Origin: JBOFGK01 sp051649085
Lineage (GTDB): Bacteria; Bacillota_I; Bacilli_A; UBA3375
DNA length: 64,000 bases
Assembly: GCA_051649085.1 (NCBI GenBank)
Contig: JBOFGK010000044.1
Coordinates: 19,965-83,964 of the forward strand
Reading direction: 5' to 3'
Notes under the pieces: generated by a model
Told to the model about the DNA's origin: nothing
Seen by the model: the letters and a program-made list of their open reading frames with translations, nothing else
The model's database searches: none
In this document: positions 51,753-59,335 of the stretch, in pieces
Position numbering within the stretch: the stretch's first letter is position 1
Layout: each line of letters begins with the position of its first letter
Position numbers and translations under genes: made by a program

Positions 51753-52971
51753 TGGTCGAAAAAGTATTTTAGGTGTGTTAGTCCTATTTATCGTCTTGAA
51801 TATTGGTTTAATAGCCTATAAACCACTTTTAGCATATACAAAAGAGCTATTTGTGAAAAATAATCCGTATGCTGAGTACATGCAACCACTTAACGAAAGC
51901 GCAAGTTTATACAAATTTGTCGGTGAAAAATACGAAGTAACTGAAAACAAGTTTGATCAAGGTAGTTTGAAAATAACTAAACCACAACTGGAAAATGCTA
52001 AATTCTATGAAGTTGCTGGAACAGATTTATTTGTTAAAGCAAGTGAAGTAATTAAAGCGGATAGTATCAACAAAAATACTATTAGAGCAGATAACTGGCT
52101 ACCATTTGATGAAAGTATCACAGCAACAAAGCCGATAAAAATCCAATTAGAAGGTGGAAGTACTTCAGTAAATTTAGCCGGTGATTATCAGTTTCCAGTT
52201 TTAGCTAAAATTGAAGGAAAACTCTACTTTAAATTCAATGAACAAGTTTATTTTATAGATGAAAAGCAAGCAACAGTTGTGAAAACGTCTAATACTAATG
52301 AAAAATTAGCGCAAGATGTCCCGGTTTTCATGTATCACTTTTTTTATTCAAAAGCTAATGGAGAAACAGCGCAAGATGGAAATTGGTTAGAAGAAAAAGA
52401 TTTTGAGTCGCATGTAAAATATCTAAGTGAAAATAATTATTATGCGGCATCAATGGCTGATGTTGAAAAGTTTATTAAAGGACAAATTCGTTTGCCTAAA
52501 AAGACAGTTGCAATTACAATTGATGACAATAATCCATCAGTAAAAAAATATGCGTATCCAATTTTAGAAAAATATAAATTTCTTGGAACAAGTTTTGTAA
52601 TTACTGACAAAATTAAAGATTCAACGGGTATTCAAAGTGAATTTGTCGACCTTGCATCTCATAGTGATGCAATGCATGCTGGAGGTTGTGATGATAAGCA
52701 TGGTGGTGCGATTCAGTGTATTCCAGTTGAAGACGGGGTAAAAGATTTAAAATTATCTGCCGAAAAAGTTGGAGGAACTACAGTTCTTTGCTATCCATTT
52801 GGTGATTATAATCAAAATGCGTTCGATATTTTAAAACAAGCTGGCTATACTCTAGCCCTTACAGTTGATCCAGGTTATGCAACAGTTGGAATTGACCCAT
52901 ATCTTGTTCCACGAGTTAGAATTTCCACCACCACTAATTTAGAAAACTTTAAATTTTTACTGCCAGATTAA
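51745..52971 (+). CDS. Membrane-anchored polysaccharide deacetylase (NodB/IcaB-like)
   Basis: 408 residues from the ATG at 51745 (a TTG at 51736 is also in frame). An N-terminal anchor helix (about 8-27), an external unknown region (about 30-190) and the CE4 NodB domain (about 195-405) follow. The metal Asp pair is in AITIDDNNPS, and SHSDAMH matches the SHTYDLH form of the IcaB/PgaB group more than the usual HTxxH. CYPFGDYN follows. It should remove N-acetyl groups from an extracellular polysaccharide or peptidoglycan. TIDDN replaces the normal TFDDG. Confidence 0.88.
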   Translation: MSNGRKSILGVLVLFIVLNIGLIAYKPLLAYTKELFVKNNPYAEYMQPLNESASLYKFVGEKYEVTENKFDQGSLKITKPQLENAKFYEVAGTDLFVKASEVIKADSINKNTIRADNWLPFDESITATKPIKIQLEGGSTSVNLAGDYQFPVLAKIEGKLYFKFNEQVYFIDEKQATVVKTSNTNEKLAQDVPVFMYHFFYSKANGETAQDGNWLEEKDFESHVKYLSENNYYAASMADVEKFIKGQIRLPKKTVAITIDDNNPSVKKYAYPILEKYKFLGTSFVITDKIKDSTGIQSEFVDLASHSDAMHAGGCDDKHGGAIQCIPVEDGVKDLKLSAEKVGGTTVLCYPFGDYNQNAFDILKQAGYTLALTVDPGYATVGIDPYLVPRVRISTTTNLENFKFLLPD

Positions 52972-53010
52972 AGCTTTTATGAGTGAAAATGTAAATTTTT
53001 CAGAAATTGA

Positions 53011-53039
53011 TTGACAAGTGCCAAATAATAGTGTATAAT
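53011..53039 (+). promoter_or_regulatory. Consensus sigma-A promoter before the lysine riboswitch
   Basis: TTGACA (53011-53016), 17 bases, TATAAT (53034-53039): a perfect consensus. Confidence 0.93.
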
Positions 53040-53047
53040 TTGGTTAG

Positions 53048-53286
53048 TGTAAATAGAGGCGCTTGCAATTATTAGTATAAAACTGAAGTACAACCAGTAC
53101 GTTGAAAGTTTTAGAAAGGAATTCAAGCCGAAATAAAGTAGCTGGTAATTACTTTATTGGGGTATAGGAGAAGATCTTATACACTCCCGCATCTGCGGTG
53201 GAGCTATTCTAAATTAATTGTTATGTGTTTTCAAAAAAACGTAAAAATTAATAAAAGAAAGCTACTCGCTAGCTTTCTTTTTTGTT
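53048..53286 (+). promoter_or_regulatory. Lysine riboswitch (L-box) with terminator
   Basis: The conserved parts appear in order: AGAGGCGCTTGC...AGTA, GAAAGGAATTCAAGCCGAAATAAAG, TTATTGGGGTAT, ATACACTCCCGCATCTGCGGTGGAGC. These match the lysC leader architecture (GGAGGCGC, GAAAGG, GCCGAA, GGGGGUAU, CACUGUC...GGUGGAG). It ends in AAAGAAAGCTA-CTCGC-TAGCTTTCTTT plus T run (53254-53286). Lysine should terminate transcription of the transporter genes. Confidence 0.92.
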
Positions 53287-53342
53287 TACACAAAATATAA
53301 TATTAACATTTAAATAAAATTAAAATATACTCTGGAGGAATA

Positions 53343-54986
53343 ATGAGGAAAATATTTAGTGTAATCATCTTAACGGTAATGACTTTACCATTTACAGCAT
53401 TCAATGCTGCAGTTACAACATCTGTCCAAACAACGGGTCCACTAGCAGATGGAACATTAACAGTTGGGATGGAATGTAATTATGCACCAAACAACTGGAC
53501 AGTACCTGCTGGAACTGCCGTTAATACAGCAGTCCCAATTAAAGGAAGTAAAGACTTATGTGATGGATTTGATGTCCAAATTGCCAGAAAAATTGCCGAA
53601 GACTTAGGCGTTAAATTAGAAGTTGCAAAAATCCCTTGGGATGGATTGATTCCTGCATTACAATCGAATACAATTGATGCAATTATTGCGGGGATGAGTC
53701 CAACATTAGAACGTCAAAAAACAGTCGATTTTTCAAATCCATATTACATTAATCGCCCAATTCAAAAAATAATTGTTAAAGCAGATAGTAAATATGCTAA
53801 TGCGACTAACCTTGAGGACTTTAAAGGAGCGGGAATTTCTGCCCAACTTGGAACACTTCAAGAAGGTTTAGTTACCCAAGTTCCTGAGCGAAAAGAAGTT
53901 AGTTCATATGAAGATTATAATGCTTTAATGCAGGCGACACTTGCAGGGACAATTGATGGATATATTGCTGAAGCAGAGGTTGCAAGTCAACAAGTAGTTT
54001 CAAATGACAAATTAAAATTAGTAGATTTTGCTGAAGGACAAGGCTTTGTGTTATCAGAAGAAGACACAAATATCTCAATTGGAATTAAAAAAGGAAACGA
54101 AGATTTTGTAAACCAAATAAATGGTGCACTTGGAAAAATTTCTGATGACGAAAGATCAATGCTTATGAATGATGCCAAAGAACGTATTAATGGTGAAGAT
54201 CAAAGTGATAATGCATTTGTTACACTTATTTCAAAGTTTGGAAGCTTCTATGTAAAAGGTCTTTCAACTACCTTGTTATTAGCATTTTTCGGGACAATTT
54301 TAGGGACATGTGCGGGAGCATTACTTGCTGTCCTTCGAACACTTGAGAGTCATTATAAAGATTCAGCAGTTAAGAAAGTATTAAAGAAAATAGTTCGGTT
54401 ATTTGCTATTGCCTATATTGACATTTTCCGTGGAACGCCAATGATCGTGCAGTCGATGGTTATTTATTATGGACCAATTACAATGTTTAATCAGTATTTA
54501 AAAAGTACAGCTCAAAATCCAGAAACAGTTTTCCAAATTAGTGCAATTGCTGCTGGGATTATGATTTTAACTTTAAATACTGCAGCGTATATTGCTGAGA
54601 TAATTAGAAGTGGTATTTTAAGTATTGATAAAGGACAAATGGAAGCTGCCCGTTCACTTGGACTAAGTCATAAAACATCGATGATTAAAATTGTTTTACC
54701 ACAAGCACTTAAAAATACAATTCCAGCATTAATGAATGAATTAATTGTTAATATTAAAGATTCATCTGTATTAAGTGTAATTGCAGTTAACGATTTATTC
54801 TATCAAGGGAAAGCAGCAGCTTCCTCTAACTATTTCACATTTGAATCATATTTAATTGTTGCAGCGATTTATTTAGTAACAACAATGACTTTAACGAAAC
54901 TTATTACACATTTTGTTAATCGAAATCATACAAATAAAAAGAATGTATCTTTCCCAACATCACAAACAACTTCGGAGGTAATCTAA
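53343..54986 (+). CDS. Lysine-type ABC transporter, fused binding protein and permease
   Basis: 547 residues. A signal peptide or anchor (1-24) precedes a type-II periplasmic-binding-like domain (about 35-285: GTLTVGMECNYAPNNW, DGFDVQIARKIAEDL, IDAIIAGMSPT, LAGTIDGYIAE). The polar-amino-acid permease follows (about 295-530), with the EAA loop MEAARSLGLSHKTSMIKIVLPQAL. The family imports amino acids; the lysine riboswitch names the likely substrate. The fusion is a known arrangement in Bacillota. CTCTGGAGGAATA precedes the ATG. The stop overlaps the next start by one base. Confidence 0.93.
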   Translation: MRKIFSVIILTVMTLPFTAFNAAVTTSVQTTGPLADGTLTVGMECNYAPNNWTVPAGTAVNTAVPIKGSKDLCDGFDVQIARKIAEDLGVKLEVAKIPWDGLIPALQSNTIDAIIAGMSPTLERQKTVDFSNPYYINRPIQKIIVKADSKYANATNLEDFKGAGISAQLGTLQEGLVTQVPERKEVSSYEDYNALMQATLAGTIDGYIAEAEVASQQVVSNDKLKLVDFAEGQGFVLSEEDTNISIGIKKGNEDFVNQINGALGKISDDERSMLMNDAKERINGEDQSDNAFVTLISKFGSFYVKGLSTTLLLAFFGTILGTCAGALLAVLRTLESHYKDSAVKKVLKKIVRLFAIAYIDIFRGTPMIVQSMVIYYGPITMFNQYLKSTAQNPETVFQISAIAAGIMILTLNTAAYIAEIIRSGILSIDKGQMEAARSLGLSHKTSMIKIVLPQALKNTIPALMNELIVNIKDSSVLSVIAVNDLFYQGKAAASSNYFTFESYLIVAAIYLVTTMTLTKLITHFVNRNHTNKKNVSFPTSQTTSEVI

Positions 54987-55717
54987 TGGGTATAAGAGTA
55001 GAGAATATTAAAAAGCGATTTGGTGAACTTGAAGTTTTACATGATATCAATCTAGAAGTAGCAGATGGTGAAGTAGTTTGTATTATTGGTGCAAGTGGAA
55101 GTGGAAAAAGTACTTTACTTCGTTGCATGAACTTACTAGAACGTCCTGATGTTGGAGAAGTATATGTCGATGAGAAGCCGATTATTAATGGTGATGTAAA
55201 TATCGATCAAATTCGTGCAAAAGTTGGAATGGTTTTTCAATCATTTAATCTTTTCAATAACTTAAATGTTTTAGATAATTGTACATTAGCTCCAATTAGT
55301 GTTCACGGAAAAAGTAAAGAAGAAGCTGAAAAAAAAGCACTTGATATTTTGAAAAGTGTTGGTTTAGAAGAATTTGCTAAAGCACGTGTCGCTGACATTA
55401 GTGGTGGACAAAAACAAAGGGTGGCAATTGCTCGTGCACTTTGTATGGATCCAGAAGTATTACTGTTTGATGAACCGACAAGTGCCTTAGACCCTGAAGT
55501 AGTTGGAGATGTACTTGATGTAATGAAGAAATTAGCAAGATCTGGAATGACAATGGTTGTTGTAACCCATGAAATGGGATTTGCACGTGAAGTTTCTAAT
55601 CGTGTAATTTTCATGGATAAAGGACTAATTGTTGAAGATGGAAATCCAGAAAAAATCTTCACAAATCCAGAACATAATCGTACGAAAGAATTTTTAAATA
55701 GAATTTTAAATCATTAA
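54986..55717 (+). CDS. Amino-acid ABC transporter ATPase (GlnQ type)
   Basis: 243 residues. Walker A GASGSGKST at about 34-42, Q-loop VFQSFNLF, signature ISGGQKQRVAIARAL at about 136, Walker B LLFDEPTSALDPE and the H-loop THEMGFAREV. The closeness to GlnQ/HisP ATPases and the TAATG junction with the fused permease make it the motor of the lysine importer. Last gene of the riboswitch operon. Confidence 0.95.
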   Translation: MGIRVENIKKRFGELEVLHDINLEVADGEVVCIIGASGSGKSTLLRCMNLLERPDVGEVYVDEKPIINGDVNIDQIRAKVGMVFQSFNLFNNLNVLDNCTLAPISVHGKSKEEAEKKALDILKSVGLEEFAKARVADISGGQKQRVAIARALCMDPEVLLFDEPTSALDPEVVGDVLDVMKKLARSGMTMVVVTHEMGFAREVSNRVIFMDKGLIVEDGNPEKIFTNPEHNRTKEFLNRILNH

Positions 55718-55763
55718 TGATTAAAAATATTAAGTTTAAACAAAGCTTTAAATTTAGAACATG

Positions 55764-55790
55764 AAAGAGACCGAAAAGGTCTTTTTTTTA
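55764..55790 (+). terminator. Terminator after the lysine transporter
   Basis: AGACC-GAAAA-GGTCT stem inside AAAGAGACC...GGTCTTTTTTTT. Confidence 0.78.
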
Positions 55791-55889
55791 TTCAAATGTA
55801 AAATAAATTGTATAATTATTATTAGAAAAGAAGTAATAACTATGATTTTTTTGAAAATGCTTAAAAAGAAAATTTTTTCTAGAATTGTG

Positions 55890-55912
55890 TGTTATAATAT
55901 CAATATTGATAT
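55890..55912 (+). promoter_or_regulatory. Extended -10 promoter with a 16-bp palindrome at the transcription start
   Basis: TG-T-TATAAT with its hexamer at 55893-55898 is overlapped on its downstream side by ATATCAATATTGATAT (55897-55912), a perfect 16-bp palindrome, which would cover the transcription start. This is where a repressor operator is expected. Confidence 0.6.
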
Positions 55913-55977
55913 CCTTATGAACAGTTACAAATATATTTAAATGTAAAAGTATATGGATAGGTAATATAAATTGTAAA

Positions 55978-56003
55978 TCCACCAACATAAATTTGTTGGT
56001 GGA
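55978..56003 (+). promoter_or_regulatory. Leader hairpin directly before the ribosome site
   Basis: TCCACCAACA and TGTTGGTGGA form a perfect 10-bp stem with a 6-base loop, 15 bases before the AGGAGGGG of the gene at 56028. There is no T run, so it is not a terminator. It could protect the mRNA or set translation. Confidence 0.6.
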
Positions 56004-56027
56004 AATAATTGTATATAAGGAGGGGTA

Positions 56028-57932
56028 ATGAATTTATGTTATTTAAAGTTTAATAAAATATATTACTTATTAGGGATAATTTTCATTGTAATTATTAGTA
56101 CTGTATTTTCAATGTATAATGAACGTGTGAATGTTGAGCTTGAAAAATTAGAAAAAATTAATAATAACTTTGTGTCAAATCTGTATTCAATAACTATTCC
56201 TGAAAAAGTAAATTCACAGATGAATGCAGAAAAATTCAGTAAATTGAATGAAATATTAGAAGAAAATCAAATTGTTTCATCAGTTTATCGAAGAGAGGAA
56301 TATAAGAAACAAACTACAAAATTTGATCTAAACAATGATTTTAAACAAGTGTTAATTGATAATGGTTTAGTTGGCTTGAAAGATCTGAAGGGAAATGTTC
56401 TGGTAGGAAACGAAGAAAATGCTAAAGGAATTTACTGGTATACCTTTCCGGAAAAAGATATAAATAAAAATAAGGTTAAATTATTTGGTATTTGTAACTC
56501 GGAAATTTTCTTATCAGCATTCGCGCAAATTTCATGTGAAGATACAGTTTTGTTTTCAGATAAAAATATTTTAAATGAATTTTATTTACAAGAAAATAAA
56601 AATCGATATGATGTTATGCTTAGTAATACAGTAAATTACTCTGAAAAAGAAATAAAAATTGACGATCTAAAAGCTGACTTAAAAAAGGAAACGGGTATTG
56701 ATTTTACTGTTGAAAAGAGTAGTGTCGTTGAAAGTGCAAGTGTAAATCAAAGTTTAGTGCTCACACTAAAACGATATGAGAATTTTTTCAAACTTGCAAA
56801 TTATGCTTTAGTATTATTTGTTGTGGCAATTAATTATTTTATACTATTAAAAAATGAGTATAATATGCAAGTTTTAAATCAATTAGGAAAGAAAAAATCG
56901 TTAATCATCGGAACTTTATTAATGCAAAACGTATTGACAATTGCAGTTGGACTACTTGTAAGTTTTATGCCTTTATATTCAAAAGTCGAACTATTTAATT
57001 TAATGTTTAGTACTACTATAATTACTTATCTATTTTGGTACTTGATTATTGGTTATAAACTGCTCAAAAGGAAAAGTGAACAAAGAAATTCACTCGAAAA
57101 TAAGCTATTGACATTTTTCTTTTGCATCTGTACAATTACAATTATATTTACGTATAGTCTGCTTAATATCGAATCAAAACTTCAAAGTTTAGCTAATTTC
57201 ATGTACCTTGAAGACCCGATAGAAGGTCGCGTATTTGTTGGACTTCTTGAAAATCAAGAAAAGCAACTAATTGATGATTTAATTAGACAAGATTATAAAT
57301 TTGTTGCCTTTGCAGATGATGGCAATGAAACTGAAGTCTATAACTATAATTATCCATTAGCAATTGATTTACCGATGAAAAATAATGTTATTGAACGACC
57401 AACAGAAATTGATGGTAAAATATATAAACAAATGGATTTAAATAATCCGCCACTACAAATTATGTTTAAAGTTGACGGATTTACAACTAAAGACTATCGG
57501 GAAAAACTTCCAAAAGGAACAATTGTTGGAGTAAACACGGCGAATTATGAAGAACTAAATCAAAAACAAGCTATCACCTTTATCACCCTCTTTTTAATAA
57601 CCATCACAATTATCTTCGATATTATTTTTAGTTTAAATAAACGAACGATTTTTGTGCTTAAGTTATTAGGCAAGAAAACATCAAAAATAACAGATTTTAT
57701 TTATAAAGTAGTAGTGAAAAATTTTGTGCTTGCACTAGCTATTGTTTTGTTAGTAAATTATGAAAAAATTATGTATGTAAATATTCGTAAACAATTTGTA
57801 GAACAAGAATTAACAATTGGTATAATCTCAGTAGTTGTGATTACAAGTTTAGTGTTTATTGTAACGTACACGTATACGTGGTGCCGAATAGCCCTTAGTA
57901 CAACTAAAAATATTGAAAGTAAATTTAAATAG
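56028..57932 (+). CDS. Bacteriocin-associated ABC permease (FtsX-like), unit 2
   Basis: 634 residues. An N-terminal helix (about 10-28) and a coiled external region (ERVNVELEKLEKINNN) precede helices at about 260-350 (ANYALVLFVVAINYFILLKNEYNMQVLNQLGKKKS), a second external domain, and C-terminal helices from about 515. The EYNMQVLNQLGKKKS and KRTIFVLKLLGKKTS segments after helices are the LxxLGxxxxx hallmark of these permeases. Same architecture as the gene at 36485 but distant in sequence. AAGGAGGGGTAATG start. Probably peptide export or immunity. Confidence 0.75.
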   Translation: MNLCYLKFNKIYYLLGIIFIVIISTVFSMYNERVNVELEKLEKINNNFVSNLYSITIPEKVNSQMNAEKFSKLNEILEENQIVSSVYRREEYKKQTTKFDLNNDFKQVLIDNGLVGLKDLKGNVLVGNEENAKGIYWYTFPEKDINKNKVKLFGICNSEIFLSAFAQISCEDTVLFSDKNILNEFYLQENKNRYDVMLSNTVNYSEKEIKIDDLKADLKKETGIDFTVEKSSVVESASVNQSLVLTLKRYENFFKLANYALVLFVVAINYFILLKNEYNMQVLNQLGKKKSLIIGTLLMQNVLTIAVGLLVSFMPLYSKVELFNLMFSTTIITYLFWYLIIGYKLLKRKSEQRNSLENKLLTFFFCICTITIIFTYSLLNIESKLQSLANFMYLEDPIEGRVFVGLLENQEKQLIDDLIRQDYKFVAFADDGNETEVYNYNYPLAIDLPMKNNVIERPTEIDGKIYKQMDLNNPPLQIMFKVDGFTTKDYREKLPKGTIVGVNTANYEELNQKQAITFITLFLITITIIFDIIFSLNKRTIFVLKLLGKKTSKITDFIYKVVVKNFVLALAIVLLVNYEKIMYVNIRKQFVEQELTIGIISVVVITSLVFIVTYTYTWCRIALSTTKNIESKFK

Positions 57933-57939
57933 GAGAATG

Positions 57940-58554
57940 ATGATTAAAGTTAAAAATGGAACAAAAAGGTTTGGTGAAGTAGCAATTTTAGATAGTTATG
58001 ATCTAGAAGTTAAAAGTCAAGAATTTCTAATGCTTTATGGACCAAGTGGATGTGGAAAAACAACATTACTCAATATTATTTCAGGAGTCGATAAATTAAC
58101 TACAGGTAGCTTAACTTTTAATGATACAATAATTGACAGTGAAGAAAAAAGACGTGTTTTACGTTCGCAAATTGGCATAATTGTTCAAGACTTTGCCTTA
58201 TTAAATCATTTGTCAGTTGCTGAAAATGTGTTACTTGCACTAGACAAAGTGACGCCTGAATCAAAAAAACGTTTGAATGAACTCCTGATTGGATTTAACT
58301 TGAAAGCACATGCGAAAAAAAAAGTAAGTGTACTTAGTGGGGGTGAAAAACAACGAGTTGCAATCATGCGAAGTTTAATTAAAAATCCCAAACTGCTCGT
58401 TGCTGATGAACCAACAGGAAGTTTAGATAAAAAAAATTCATTAATTTTAATGGAGTTACTTAAAGTTTTAAATGAAAAAGGGATTACGATTGTCATGGTC
58501 TCACACGATCAATTACTGCAGAGTTATGCCTCAAGAATTATTGAATTAAATTAA
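57940..58554 (+). CDS. ABC transporter ATPase, unit 2
   Basis: 204 residues from the second of two adjacent ATGs (57937 and 57940); the first is one base from the GGAG. Walker A GPSGCGKT (34-41), Q-loop IVQDFALL, signature VLSGGEKQRVAI, Walker B LLVADEPTGSLD, H-loop SHD. About the size of the unit 1 ATPase at 38488, and alike in all motifs. It lies 7 bases after the permease, so the two form one transporter. Confidence 0.9.
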   Translation: MIKVKNGTKRFGEVAILDSYDLEVKSQEFLMLYGPSGCGKTTLLNIISGVDKLTTGSLTFNDTIIDSEEKRRVLRSQIGIIVQDFALLNHLSVAENVLLALDKVTPESKKRLNELLIGFNLKAHAKKKVSVLSGGEKQRVAIMRSLIKNPKLLVADEPTGSLDKKNSLILMELLKVLNEKGITIVMVSHDQLLQSYASRIIELN

Positions 58555-58613
58555 TAAATAATGATTAAATATCTGAAGTGTTTTGGATATTTTCAGTTTG
58601 AAAAAAGTTTAAA

Positions 58614-58635
58614 AACAGCGTAAGCTGTTCTTTTC
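58614..58635 (+). terminator. Terminator after ABC unit 2
   Basis: AACAGC-GTAA-GCTGTT followed by CTTTTCT. Between here and the aroQ promoter (58636-58853) I see no gene or known element. Confidence 0.75.
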
Positions 58636-58853
58636 TAGTATTTGCTATACAAAGTTACGATATTATTGAGGAATTTTAAATATACAACTACAAAAAGTTA
58701 GTAAAATTGATGAATGTGTGGAAGATATAGCCATGAAAATAATTGCATATGCTTAGCTTTTTCAGAACTTAGATTTATGATTTTAAACTTAGAAAAAAAT
58801 GTCGTAAAACTTTGGTATAAAAAGGAAAATATTCCTAAAATAAATTAATAATT

Positions 58854-58862
58854 TGCTATAAT
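58854..58862 (+). promoter_or_regulatory. Extended -10 promoter of aroQ
   Basis: TG-C-TATAAT followed by AAAAGTATGT, nearly the same as the promoter at 50404. Confidence 0.65.
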
Positions 58863-58891
58863 AAAAGTATGTGGAAAAGAAGTGGAGCAGA

Positions 58892-59335
58892 ATGAAGATT
58901 AAAGTTCTAAATGGTCCAAATTTGAATATGCTAGGTTATCGAAATCAAACTCATTATGGTGTCCTAGATTACCAAATGTTGTGCGATCAAATAACCAATT
59001 TTGCGAAAAAAAAAAATATTCACATTGAGCATGTACAATCAAATCATGAAGGTGTGATAATTGATGAAATTCATGCATTGATAAAGAGTGATGAGTATTC
59101 GGGATTGATTATAAACCCAGGTGCTTTTACTCACTATTCGTATGCAATAAGAGATGCGTTAGAAATGCTTAAGTTACCAAAAGTCGAAGTTCATTTATCA
59201 AATATAAAAGAACGTGAAGATTTTCGTAAAATAAGTGTAGTAACGGAAGTATGTAATCAAACGATTTATGGTAAACAAATTAACTCATACTATGAAGCGA
59301 TTGAATATATTTTAGAAGAAGGAGAAAATAAATGA
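58892..59335 (+). CDS. aroQ: Type II 3-dehydroquinate dehydratase
   Basis: 147 residues from the ATG at 58892 (GTGGAG upstream; an in-frame start at 58871 is less likely). NGPNLNMLGYRNQTHYG holds the catalytic Arg17 and Tyr23; QSNHEG, NPGAFTHYSYAIRDAL and VEVHLSNI follow with their histidines. It converts 3-dehydroquinate to 3-dehydroshikimate in the shikimate pathway. The usual EP after R is NQ here. ATGA overlap with the P-type ATPase gene; no other aro genes are in the window. Confidence 0.9.
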   Translation: MKIKVLNGPNLNMLGYRNQTHYGVLDYQMLCDQITNFAKKKNIHIEHVQSNHEGVIIDEIHALIKSDEYSGLIINPGAFTHYSYAIRDALEMLKLPKVEVHLSNIKEREDFRKISVVTEVCNQTIYGKQINSYYEAIEYILEEGENK

